This document shows positions 1 through 9,405 of a stretch of DNA of 64,000 nt, one piece after another; the first letter of the stretch is position 1, and every line of letters starts with the position of its first letter. Under the pieces are notes generated by a model. The model worked only from the letters and a program-made list of their open reading frames with translations, did not search any database and had not been told where the DNA came from. Position numbers and translations under genes: made by a program. This DNA is from CBDDBH01 sp965225625 (GTDB lineage: Bacteria > Pseudomonadota > Gammaproteobacteria > JADZEE01). The DNA lies in contig CBDDBH010000032.1 in the NCBI GenBank assembly GCA_965225625.1, positions 62,001-126,000 on the forward strand, given 5' to 3'.

Positions 1-1
1 T

Positions 2-3000
2 TGCTTCACTGGGCTGGTCACGGCAGCCGACGTTCTGCTGGTAGACGACGACGACAACTCCCCCGATGTGCGCTCATCGTACACAGCGGCGCTCGACGCG
101 CTCGCGATTGGTTACGATATTCGGGACGTCAGCACGAACGGACAGCCCACTGCTACAGAGATGCAAGCGTATGCGGCCGTCATCTGGTTTACCGGTGACG
201 ATCGTGGGCTTGGAACGTCCGGCCCCGATGCTACGGGAGCAGCGCATCTCGGCACCTATCTCGACGTCACTGGTGGCTGCCTGTTTATGAGTAGCCAGGA
301 TTATCTGCTGGACCACAACAGCGATCTTTCTTTCGCCACCAACTATTTCGGTTTAAATGTAGTCGGTAGTTTCCATGACGTGCAGCAGACTACCGTGACC
401 GGCAGTGGCGCGTTCTCGGGTCTTGGGCCCTATACACTTACGTACCCCTTCTCCAACGCAAGCGACCAGATAAATCCAACGGCTCCGTCGGCTGTCGCGT
501 TTACCGGCAACATTGGCAACGCCGCGTTATATAAAGACAGCGGCGCCTATCGCACGACCCTATGGACCTTCCCATTTGAAGCGATTCCGACGGCGAACGA
601 CCGCACGGCCGCCATGCGTAAAGCACTCGAATACTGTCAGGTCCCGGAGCTCATGCGCAAGACCTACCGCTTCGAGCGTTTGTGGCCGACGCTGCAGCAA
701 CCCTGGTACTTCGGAGCGCCGTCCGACGTGGCGGTGGATTTGAGCGGATTCGTTTACGCGCTGGACGAAGTGAACGGGCGCATCATGAAATTCAATGCAC
801 AGGGTCAGTTCGTCACCCAATGGGGTGAGAGAGGGCTGGATCCAGGCCAACTGGGCGGTCCGGTGAGCCTGGTCGCGACTGATGATGGATTCATCTACGT
901 GGCTGACAGACTCAATCATCGCATTCAGAAATTTACTCTCAACGGCGCGTTTGTATCGACCTGGGGCAGCAGCGGTAGCGGCACCGGTCAGTTTTCCGAG
1001 CCGGCCGGTGTCGCTGCAGATCCCAATGGCACCATCTACGTGGTTGACGCTGGTAACCACCGCATTCAGACCTTTAACGCAAATGGCGAATTTGTCCGCC
1101 AGTGGGGTAGCGAAGGTTCTAGCCCAGGCCAATTCAATTTTACCCGGCCTTCATCCGCGTCCGGCATCAAAGCGGGCGGTGTTACAGTCGATTCCGCAGG
1201 GTTTATTTACGTCGCCGACGCGGGCAATCACCGTGTGCAGAAATTCAGCGGCGACGGAACATTCGTCAGTCAATGGGGCAGCCAGGGCACCGCTTCGGGA
1301 CAGTTCAACGAACCTCAAGACATCGTCGCACACGGCGGATTTCTACATGTGCTCGATCAGCAGAACACGCGTGTCCAGCGGTTCAGCCCTACCGGTACCT
1401 TCGTTAACCAGTTCGGCAGCTTCGGCACCGGCGACGGCGAGCTTGGCACCCCGCAGGGCATCGCAGTCGATGCGCAGGGCTTCGTTTACGTTGCGGACTT
1501 CTTGAGTCGGATCATAAAGTTCAAGCCCACGGGCGAGTTCGTGTCTCAGTGGGGTAGTACCGGTGAGACTGCGGGCCGCTTTAACCAACCGCGCCGCCTC
1601 GCGGTCGATGCATCAGGGAATATATTTGTCGCGGATTTCTTCAACTCGCGAGTGCAGAAATTCGACTCAACCGGCCAACCGCTGCTGCAATGGGGTAGCG
1701 AGGGAACGGCTGACGGAGAATTTACGACGACCGGCGGCGTGGCAGTCGATCCCGGTGGTTTCGTTTACGTCACCGACATTGGCGGCAACAGGGTGCAGAA
1801 ATTCAATGCCGCCGGAAATTTTGTGAGCAAATGGGGTACTCAAGGGAGTGGTAACAGTCAATTCAACTTCCCAACATCCGTTGCCATCGACGCCAGCAAC
1901 GAAATCTACGTAATCGACGCAGGCAACAAACGCATCCAGAAATTCGACCAGAATGGCACGTTCCTGCTCGCATTCGGAAGCAGCGGCACGGGCAACGGAC
2001 AGTTTGAAACGCCGGCCGGTATTGCCGTAGACGCCGCGGGATTCGTTTATGTCGTTGATCAACGACCCTCGGATCTTGCACAACAGCTACTGAGAGTGCA
2101 GAAATTCACATCCGGCGGGGTGTTCGTGGCGAAATGGGGTGCGCCCGGCCTGGCTGAGGGCCAGGTAGGCGTGGCCGCGGGTCTGTTTATCGATGACGCG
2201 GGGTTGCTGTACATCGCGGAAACGGCAACTGGCCGGATCTCTGTGTTCACGGGGACGGGCAGATTCGTACAGACTATCGGCGAGAATGGTTTCGGCTTCG
2301 GTCAATTCGCGCTGGCCAGCGACACCGTCGTACTCGCGGACGGCCGCGTCGTCGCGCTGGACGCGCTTAACAACAACATCCAGATTTTCAAACCCGTACA
2401 GTTCGAGGCGAACACCAAAGCCGTGATCGTCGCCGGCGGCGGTAATTTCCCAGGCAATAACCTGTGGGACGCGACCAAAGCGATGGCGAACACGGCCTAT
2501 CGAGCGCTCCTTTACCAGGGGTTTACCCGTGACAAGATCTTTTATCTCTCCCAGGAAACAGACCGCGATATCGACGGTAACAAATTGAAGGATGATATCG
2601 ATGGCGATGCGACCACGACTGGATTGCAGCATGCAATCACCACCTGGGCCGCGGATGCGCAGGATGTTGTCGTCTACCTCACCGACCACGGCGGCGCCAA
2701 CAATTTCCGGATAAGCCCGACGGAAACGATTTCGCCGACGCAACTGGACGGCTGGCTGGACCAACTGCAAACCGCTATCAGCGGGCGGGTGATCGTGATC
2801 TACGATGCCTGTCACGCCGGCAGCTTTACGCCGGGCACATCCGCCCAGAACCGCGTTGTAATCACCAGCTCGGCAGCCGACGAGCTGGCCTACTTCACTG
2901 GTCAGGGCGCACTGTCGTTTTCCACATATTTCTGGAACCAGATCTTCAATGGTAATTCCGTGTTGTCGGCATTTCAGAGCGCCCGTGATGCGCTAACTAT

Positions 3001-5374
3001 GTCGCCGGTGGCGAATTCGCCGCTGCAGACGCCGCAGTTAAACAACGACGCCGACGGTAATGGCACCCCGAACCAGGCCTCCGATCAAACCGCGCTAAAT
3101 TCCATCGTTATCGGCAGCGGCACGAGCAACCCCGGAGGCTTACCTCAGATCAGTACGATCACACCCGCGCAGAACATCTCAGGCACCAGCACCGCCACCG
3201 TCATCGTCACCGGTGTCACCGACTCGGATGGGATCGGGCGGGTGCGGGCGATTCTAAAACCGCCTGGTTTCGATCCTGGAGCCTCCGACAATCCCATTAC
3301 GGAACTCCCAAGCTTTGATCTGCTGCGCACATCACCAACCAGCGACTCGTTTCAAGGCACTTTCACCAGTTTCACCACACCCGGCGTTTATGAAGTACGC
3401 GTATATGCTGAGGATCGACTCGGTAATACGTCACAACCCAAGCTCACATCCATTACCGTTGGCAATCCTCTCACGCGTCGCGCGGTTCTAGTCGCCGGCG
3501 GCGCATCGACCGACCCGCTCTGGCCGAGCATCGAGCGTGCCGCAAGCAGTGCATACCAGGCGCTGAAATTCCAAGGCTATAAGAACAGCGAGATTGCCTT
3601 CTTCAGTGCAACAACCGTCAACGGTGTCGAGCAACTATCGACCTTAAGCAACCTCGATCTTGCACTCGCACCGGCGCAACATAGCAATTCGCAGGATGTG
3701 GTCGTCTATGTGGTGGGCGATATCACAGGCAATGGGCTGCGGGTCAATGCAACACAGTCGCTGACCAGTGACGTACTCGACAACCGCCTCGATACACTAC
3801 AAGCCGCTTTGCCGGGGAAGCTGACCGTACTCGTGGACGGGCCTAATTCCGGCGATTACATTTCCCGCCTTGACGCACCCGGCGGCGGTGAATTGAAACG
3901 GATCCGCATTTCGAGCACGACCGGGCAAGGGCCCTCGTTGTTTCCCCTCGCCGGCACGGTGTCGTTCTCACGCTTCTTCTGGCAGCAGGTCACGAACGGC
4001 GCGTCGGTAAGGAACGCATTCATCAATGCGCGCGACAACATCAGCGTATTGAGCGCAGGAACCCAACGAGCGCGGTTGGATGCCGACGGCGATGGCGACA
4101 AGCTCGATTTGAGCTTGATAAGAACATTCTCGCTAGGTCCCGGGGTGCTGTCCGCTGGTGATGCCCCGCTGGTTGACTCAGTCAGTGATGCACAGACACT
4201 GAGCGACGGCGCTACTACCGCGACGCTGTTCGCCGACAACGTGACCACCACCGGCACCGTCCAGCGCGTTTTCGCGGTGGTCACACCACCGGTCGCTAGA
4301 GCAGTAGCACCACAACCCGCAACTGTGGATCTTAATTTCGCGAGCGGCGTACGCTACCAAGCCAGCTACGGCGGATTCGGGCCGACCGCCGGCGTGTATC
4401 AGGTATCCACCTTCACTACCGACGTCGAGGGTGTGGTGTCGCTGCCGGTCAAGAGCACGGTGACCCAACGGGTCGGGCCGGACGCCTACGAGTCGGACAA
4501 TCAGTCAGCCGACGCGTCGGTGATCGTCCCGAACAACGTTCTCGCGCAGTTTCACACCATCCACCAAGCAAGCGATGAGGACTGGGTGAAATTCTTCGCG
4601 GTCAGCGGAATAGACTACAACATCAGCGTAACCAACGTTGGGCCGACTGCGGACCCGGTGATCGAACTGTATCAGCCGGACGCCGCGACGATCTTTGGGG
4701 CGCCGCGCGATGACGGTGAGCCTGGGGTAATGGAATTGCTGTCTTTCAAGGCGCCGTCATCTGGTGTGTTCTTCGTCAGAATTCTCAACGACCCTCCGGC
4801 GCCCGGCGGTATCGGCGGCCACTATGATCTCAACGTTGATATACCCGTGGCCCCTGATCTGGGTACCATCGACGGCTTGGTGAGCAGCGACGTTCAGGTG
4901 GCAAATCTGGCAGGTGCCGTCGTGACAGCGGGCTCCAACGCTGGCGCGATAACACTCGGCGACGGCACCTTCGAAGTCCGGCTCAGCGAAGGAACCGTCG
5001 ACGTGACTATCGCGGCCAACGGCTACGAGACGGCAACCGCAAACAACGTTGAAGTCACCTCCAACGCTCAGACCGAAGTCAATGTGCAATTGACACCGAA
5101 GGACGATGACAACGATGGTCTGCCGGATCCCTGGGAGCTGGAACACTTCGGCAACCTGAATCAGACCCCCAGCGGCGACTTTGACAACGACGGCATGCCG
5201 AACAACTTTGAATTCCAACACGGCTTCGACCCCAAGACCAACGACGCGGGCCAGGATGCCGATGGCGATGGCTTCAGCAATCTGCGGGAGTTCCAGCTGG
5301 GGACGAACCCAAAGGATGCAAACTCAGTCCCCAACCCGTCGTTGGATTGGCTGCCGATCCTGTTGCTTGAATGA
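2..5374 (+). CDS. NHL-propeller protein with tandem caspase/legumain-like domains (5' partial)
   Basis: The reading frame is open to the first bases, so the gene starts upstream; the GTG at 68 is only an internal codon. Domain order: an N-terminal Rossmann/amidotransferase-like region (about 1-650); roughly twelve NHL repeats (about 700-2400), each with a WGS.G...GQF..P turn and an RVQKF strand, enough for two six-bladed propellers; a caspase/C13-like domain (2415-3090) with the TDHGG histidine (2681-2695) and the YDACHAG cysteine (Cys codon 2810-2812); a second copy (about 3475-4120) without both residues; a PPC-like beta-sandwich (4480-4830); a carboxypeptidase-regulatory-like domain; and calcium-binding DxDxDG/thrombospondin-3-like repeats (5100-5310). 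It is probably exported and Ca2+-stabilised. The protease role is inferred from the catalytic motif; substrates are unknown. It is followed by FecR-TPR and adenylate cyclase genes on the same strand. Confidence 0.85.
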   Translation, partial: CFTGLVTAADVLLVDDDDNSPDVRSSYTAALDALAIGYDIRDVSTNGQPTATEMQAYAAVIWFTGDDRGLGTSGPDATGAAHLGTYLDVTGGCLFMSSQDYLLDHNSDLSFATNYFGLNVVGSFHDVQQTTVTGSGAFSGLGPYTLTYPFSNASDQINPTAPSAVAFTGNIGNAALYKDSGAYRTTLWTFPFEAIPTANDRTAAMRKALEYCQVPELMRKTYRFERLWPTLQQPWYFGAPSDVAVDLSGFVYALDEVNGRIMKFNAQGQFVTQWGERGLDPGQLGGPVSLVATDDGFIYVADRLNHRIQKFTLNGAFVSTWGSSGSGTGQFSEPAGVAADPNGTIYVVDAGNHRIQTFNANGEFVRQWGSEGSSPGQFNFTRPSSASGIKAGGVTVDSAGFIYVADAGNHRVQKFSGDGTFVSQWGSQGTASGQFNEPQDIVAHGGFLHVLDQQNTRVQRFSPTGTFVNQFGSFGTGDGELGTPQGIAVDAQGFVYVADFLSRIIKFKPTGEFVSQWGSTGETAGRFNQPRRLAVDASGNIFVADFFNSRVQKFDSTGQPLLQWGSEGTADGEFTTTGGVAVDPGGFVYVTDIGGNRVQKFNAAGNFVSKWGTQGSGNSQFNFPTSVAIDASNEIYVIDAGNKRIQKFDQNGTFLLAFGSSGTGNGQFETPAGIAVDAAGFVYVVDQRPSDLAQQLLRVQKFTSGGVFVAKWGAPGLAEGQVGVAAGLFIDDAGLLYIAETATGRISVFTGTGRFVQTIGENGFGFGQFALASDTVVLADGRVVALDALNNNIQIFKPVQFEANTKAVIVAGGGNFPGNNLWDATKAMANTAYRALLYQGFTRDKIFYLSQETDRDIDGNKLKDDIDGDATTTGLQHAITTWAADAQDVVVYLTDHGGANNFRISPTETISPTQLDGWLDQLQTAISGRVIVIYDACHAGSFTPGTSAQNRVVITSSAADELAYFTGQGALSFSTYFWNQIFNGNSVLSAFQSARDALTMSPVANSPLQTPQLNNDADGNGTPNQASDQTALNSIVIGSGTSNPGGLPQISTITPAQNISGTSTATVIVTGVTDSDGIGRVRAILKPPGFDPGASDNPITELPSFDLLRTSPTSDSFQGTFTSFTTPGVYEVRVYAEDRLGNTSQPKLTSITVGNPLTRRAVLVAGGASTDPLWPSIERAASSAYQALKFQGYKNSEIAFFSATTVNGVEQLSTLSNLDLALAPAQHSNSQDVVVYVVGDITGNGLRVNATQSLTSDVLDNRLDTLQAALPGKLTVLVDGPNSGDYISRLDAPGGGELKRIRISSTTGQGPSLFPLAGTVSFSRFFWQQVTNGASVRNAFINARDNISVLSAGTQRARLDADGDGDKLDLSLIRTFSLGPGVLSAGDAPLVDSVSDAQTLSDGATTATLFADNVTTTGTVQRVFAVVTPPVARAVAPQPATVDLNFASGVRYQASYGGFGPTAGVYQVSTFTTDVEGVVSLPVKSTVTQRVGPDAYESDNQSADASVIVPNNVLAQFHTIHQASDEDWVKFFAVSGIDYNISVTNVGPTADPVIELYQPDAATIFGAPRDDGEPGVMELLSFKAPSSGVFFVRILNDPPAPGGIGGHYDLNVDIPVAPDLGTIDGLVSSDVQVANLAGAVVTAGSNAGAITLGDGTFEVRLSEGTVDVTIAANGYETATANNVEVTSNAQTEVNVQLTPKDDDNDGLPDPWELEHFGNLNQTPSGDFDNDGMPNNFEFQHGFDPKTNDAGQDADGDGFSNLREFQLGTNPKDANSVPNPSLDWLPILLLE

Positions 5375-5410
5375 GTGCAGCGGGTCGGTGTGCTGACAGC
5401 AGCGAAGTAT

Positions 5411-5505
5411 CGTTGTCTGTGCGAGGATAACGAGCTTAGGTCGCCGTATGTCCCCGTACAGAGGGGAACTCCCCATACAGAGGGGAACTTTTACGCAATC
5501 CATCT
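5411..5505 (-). repeat. Dispersed element with two 19-bp tandem palindromic units
   Basis: Two adjacent 19-bp units (5451-5469 and 5470-5488) read on the minus strand as GTTCCCCTCTGTAYGGGGA. Each is an imperfect palindrome (TCCCC...GGGGA). The flanks (a TTGCGTAA block on one side, TATCCTCGCACAG on the other) match those of a four-unit element at 30728-30857, so this is one repeat family with variable unit number. It lies between two co-directional genes. Confidence 0.75.
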
Positions 5506-5526
5506 CGTGGCAATATATCCTGCTGA

Positions 5527-5567
5527 CAGGTGGGTTGCGGCGCCCCCTATCGGGGGCTCGCAATGAC
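5527..5567 (-). repeat. Palindromic REP-like element (GTCATTGCGAG type)
   Basis: Read on the minus strand it starts GTCATTGCGAGC, has a GCCCCC/GGGGGC hairpin (5542-5557) and ends CGCAACCCACCTG. The same borders enclose a different hairpin at 11535-11602. Repeats bounded by CATTGCGAG and GCAAYCC are a common dispersed intergenic type in bacteria. Confidence 0.6.
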
Positions 5568-5704
5568 TATCTGTGGGGTTCGATGTACGTTCTCTTGTTC
5601 GCCGGATGTAGTTCGACCTTCCGGCATTGTTGGCGCACGTTAACGAAGCAATCCGCCTCATGACGATGTATCCTTTCGAGACCCAAGGATTTTGGAATCG
5701 TCGC

Positions 5705-8700
5705 GTGAAGATCCGCTTTTGCCCGTTCACTACGCTGATTTTGATTCTATCCGCGCTGGCGATTATGCAGCACGCGTCTGCGCAACAGCGCGATCCGGCA
5801 GCCGAGATTGTCAACGTGCGCGGCAAGGCCGAGGTGTTTCGAGCAAACACGGGCACGTGGGAGCCCGCAGTGCCGCGTCAGGTGCTTTTTGCCGGGGACG
5901 CGATCCGCACCGGCGTGCTCGGCCAGGTCACGGTGATTATGGCCGACGAAAGTCTGGTCCAGATCCATCGCAGTTCGCGATTCGCGTTGAAGGCAGTGGC
6001 GCAGCAGGCCGGTTGGATGCGCTTACGCGGGTTGATCAAAACCGCCAAGGAAAAACTCGATTCAATCTACTCGCTCACGCGTGGTCAGATTTGGCTGCGC
6101 AACAAGAACCGCTCCGTCAGCGCTCGCATCGAGACACAGTACGTCACCGCGGCCATCCGCGGAACGGAGTTCAACATCCGCGTCGATCCCGAAGAGGGAA
6201 CGTCCATCACCATTCTCGAAGGCGTTGTGCTTGCCAGCAACGCGCTGGGATCACTGGAAGGAGTCTCGGGCGAGGTGATCATAACGGCGCCGGGCGCAGC
6301 ACCGCGTAAGCGTGTACTGATCAATCCTGAAGATGCGGTGCAATGGACACTCAGCCTGCCGTCTTTTTTCAGCTTCTCGGAATTCCCGCTGGTTAGCGCT
6401 GATCGGCAAGCGCTGGGTTCGGAACTGCAGCGACTGCAGTCAGGACCGGGCGGAACCGCGCTGCGGCAGGCGCGCATTCTCCGAGATCTGGGACGAACCG
6501 ACGATGCCATTGCACTGTTCAATCAATTGCTCGCCACTGATCCCGGCGACGAAGGCGCTAACGTTGGCTTGGGTTGGTGCCTGCTCGATCGTGGTCAGCC
6601 GGAGACCGCACTACGGCATTTCGGCAGCTATGAGAGCGCTGACGCATACACCGGACGAGTCGCTGCGCACGCGACGCTATCGAACTACGTCGAGGCGAAC
6701 AACGCGCTGAGCGCCGGTCTGGCTAAACATCCGGTTAATACGCTGCTATCAGAACAAGTGGCGATGCTGGCGATGCTCACGGGCGACTTTCTCGATGCGT
6801 CGCGGCAGTTACAAACCATCACCGAAAAAACACCCGATTCCGCGGCCGCCTGGCGAGCGCTTGCGCTGGACTGGGTCATTCTCGGGCGCACCGTGGAGGC
6901 GACGAAAGCAGCTAGCAAAGCCGTGGAACTGGCCCCTAACTCACCGCGGTCACACATCATTATGAGCTATGCCCAGCAGGCAGCGTTCGCGCTCGACGCG
7001 GCCGAGCAATCTCTACGGCAAGCGCTCGCGCTCGAGGATACGAATATCACAGCGCTGCTCAACCTGACCCGGCTTCAGTTCGGCGACGATCGACTGGCAC
7101 AAGCGCAACAGACCATCGAGCGGGTGAGCAGCCTGGCGCCGGGTGATCCGGAAGCCGAAAATCTACACGGCTTCATCCTGCTTGCAGCCCGCAAAGCCGA
7201 CGCCGCCATCGCCCGATTCGACGCGGCACTGATCACAGATCCCGGCCTGGCCGAAGCTTACATGGGCCGCGGTCTGGCCTATATGCGCAAAGGCGATGTC
7301 GCAACTGCCATGGAATCAATCACGACGGCGGTTGCACTGGAACCGCAACGTTCACTGTTCATGAGCTACTGGGGCAAGATCCTCTACCAGATCCGACGCT
7401 TCGACAAAGCACTGGATGTGCTCGCGCGCGCCGAACAACTCGACCCGCGCGATCCGACGCCGATATTTTACCGCGCGATCATCCTGCGCGATCTGAATCG
7501 TCCCGCGGAAGCCATTCGAGTAATGAATCGGGCTATCGCCCTGAACGACAATCGCGCCGTATACCGCTCGCGCTTTCTGCTGGACCAGGACCTTGCCGTG
7601 CGTAACGTTGACCTGTCGATTCTGTACCAACAGCTCGGCCTCAACGCCTGGTCCCAGGCAAAAGCGCTCGATGCGATCAAAGCAGATTACTTGAACTACG
7701 CGGGACACCTGGCCTTCGCCGGCTCGCTGGAGCAACGCGAAGACCGCTCATTCCCGTTCTTCAACGAGCAGTTATTGGCGCGACTGCTGCAGCCGGCGAA
7801 CGTCAACACCTTCAACAGCTTCAACCAGTACACGTCGTTTCTCGAACAGCCGAGTTTCGATGGGATTGCCACCGCCCGGTTGGGCAACCTCGATAGAAAA
7901 GATGCGCAGCTGATCGGCTACGGCAATCTGCCCAACTTCAACCTGGCCTACCAGTTCGGCGCCTTTTATTCTCAAACGGACAACTGGCGCGATACCAACT
8001 TTGACCGCTTCACCGATCTGGCCGGCATCCTCAAGTGGCAGCCGACGCCCAAAGACGGACTGATGGTGGCGTTTTCGGTACTCGATACGAAACGCGGGGA
8101 CGAGCAGTTCCGCCGCTTTGAATTCTCCAGTCCCAGCGATCCGGTCGAACGCCAGGCGGTGGATCAGAACCGTTTGGAGATCGGCTATCACCATCACTTT
8201 TCAAAGGACACCGATCTGATTGCCTATATCGCCTACCTGGGTCAGGACATCGTCCTCGTCGACCACGGTGCCGATACGGTGTTCCCGACACCAACGGCCA
8301 TCGCCGATTTCGATTTCCGCGCTGACGTGAAACAGCGACAACCTCTGTATCAGGCGCAACTGCAACTCATGCACAAACTCGGCGATCATCAATTGATTGC
8401 CGGGACACTGCACACGGTAAAGGCGGTCGACGTACTTGTGCGTTCCAAAACCGCGGTTGAGCTGCGCGTGCCGAGCTTCAATTTTTCCGCGCGTGCTGAA
8501 TTAGTGGATGCACTGAAGAATGAAGAAGACATCCGGTTCGAGTCTTATTATCTGCACGATGTCTGGCGCGTGAACGAGCGGCTGACGCTTGAGGCGGCCG
8601 TCTATTACGATCACTTCGAAAACGCTGCTCCCACGGCCGGTACCAAATGGAACCAGCATCAGATCAACCCCCGCCTCGGCGTGATCTGGCAGATCGATCC

Positions 8701-9397
8701 GCGCAACAAGCTGCGCCTGGCCGCCTTCCGCTATCTGCTGCCATTCGTGCCCGCGCGCACCGATCCATCTGACGTCGCCGGAATTGCTATCGCCCGCAAC
8801 GTCGAAGAGGGCTCACGCATTACGGAGTATGACATCGTCTGGGAGCGCGAATGGGCATCGGGTTTCCTCTCCGCCAATCTATTCCGCCTGACCAAAACCG
8901 TGCGCGACAATGTGATCCAGGGCGGTCAGGAGCAAGGCCGAGTCCGCAAGGGCGACAGCAACGGTTTGGAGCTGGAACTCAATCAACTCATCGCGGATCG
9001 ATTCGCGCTATCGGCCCAATACCGGTTCCTGGATGTGGAGGACGATACGTTTCCGTTCACGGTCGCGGAGCTGCCGTTGTTTGAGCACCCTTTGCCGGAG
9101 ACCGATCGACAGGAACAATTGTTGGTGCTTGGACTACGTTACGTCTTCCCGATTGGCCTGTCCGGCGGCATCAAACAGACCTTCCGCAATCTGGATCTGC
9201 GCGACGGTCGTTCGAACGAGAACATCCACATTACCGATTTGGACCTCAACTACGAATTGCCCAACAAGCGCGGCAACCTGTCCATCGAGGCCCGCAACGT
9301 CTTCGATGAAGAATTTGAATGGGTCACGGATCGGTTCATTCTTAACGGCCGTATTCCGTCGCGGGAAATCATTGGTACGATTTCGATAAACTTCTAG
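5705..9397 (+). CDS. FecR-domain, TPR and outer-membrane barrel protein
   Basis: The GTG start at 5705 gives a clean signal peptide (MKIRFCPFTTLILILSAL, then ASA) with GGAA 7 bases upstream; an ATG at 5660 is the alternative. A FecR domain spans about residues 35-150 (RGKAEVF, AGDAIRTG, RGTEFNIRV). TPR units follow from about 240 to 620 (repeated EAYMGRGLAY- and AAWRALALDW-type helices). The C-terminal 570 residues are rich in alternating aromatic/polar strands, with TonB-dependent-receptor-like segments, and end in Phe (GTISINF), the usual signature for BAM insertion. This suggests a periplasmic FecR/TPR sensor fused to an outer-membrane barrel. Its stop is 8 bases before the ATG of the CHASE2 cyclase, so the two are very likely co-transcribed. 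Ligand and partner are unknown. Confidence 0.8.
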   Translation: MKIRFCPFTTLILILSALAIMQHASAQQRDPAAEIVNVRGKAEVFRANTGTWEPAVPRQVLFAGDAIRTGVLGQVTVIMADESLVQIHRSSRFALKAVAQQAGWMRLRGLIKTAKEKLDSIYSLTRGQIWLRNKNRSVSARIETQYVTAAIRGTEFNIRVDPEEGTSITILEGVVLASNALGSLEGVSGEVIITAPGAAPRKRVLINPEDAVQWTLSLPSFFSFSEFPLVSADRQALGSELQRLQSGPGGTALRQARILRDLGRTDDAIALFNQLLATDPGDEGANVGLGWCLLDRGQPETALRHFGSYESADAYTGRVAAHATLSNYVEANNALSAGLAKHPVNTLLSEQVAMLAMLTGDFLDASRQLQTITEKTPDSAAAWRALALDWVILGRTVEATKAASKAVELAPNSPRSHIIMSYAQQAAFALDAAEQSLRQALALEDTNITALLNLTRLQFGDDRLAQAQQTIERVSSLAPGDPEAENLHGFILLAARKADAAIARFDAALITDPGLAEAYMGRGLAYMRKGDVATAMESITTAVALEPQRSLFMSYWGKILYQIRRFDKALDVLARAEQLDPRDPTPIFYRAIILRDLNRPAEAIRVMNRAIALNDNRAVYRSRFLLDQDLAVRNVDLSILYQQLGLNAWSQAKALDAIKADYLNYAGHLAFAGSLEQREDRSFPFFNEQLLARLLQPANVNTFNSFNQYTSFLEQPSFDGIATARLGNLDRKDAQLIGYGNLPNFNLAYQFGAFYSQTDNWRDTNFDRFTDLAGILKWQPTPKDGLMVAFSVLDTKRGDEQFRRFEFSSPSDPVERQAVDQNRLEIGYHHHFSKDTDLIAYIAYLGQDIVLVDHGADTVFPTPTAIADFDFRADVKQRQPLYQAQLQLMHKLGDHQLIAGTLHTVKAVDVLVRSKTAVELRVPSFNFSARAELVDALKNEEDIRFESYYLHDVWRVNERLTLEAAVYYDHFENAAPTAGTKWNQHQINPRLGVIWQIDPRNKLRLAAFRYLLPFVPARTDPSDVAGIAIARNVEEGSRITEYDIVWEREWASGFLSANLFRLTKTVRDNVIQGGQEQGRVRKGDSNGLELELNQLIADRFALSAQYRFLDVEDDTFPFTVAELPLFEHPLPETDRQEQLLVLGLRYVFPIGLSGGIKQTFRNLDLRDGRSNENIHITDLDLNYELPNKRGNLSIEARNVFDEEFEWVTDRFILNGRIPSREIIGTISINF

Positions 9398-9405
9398 ACT
9401 ATCTT

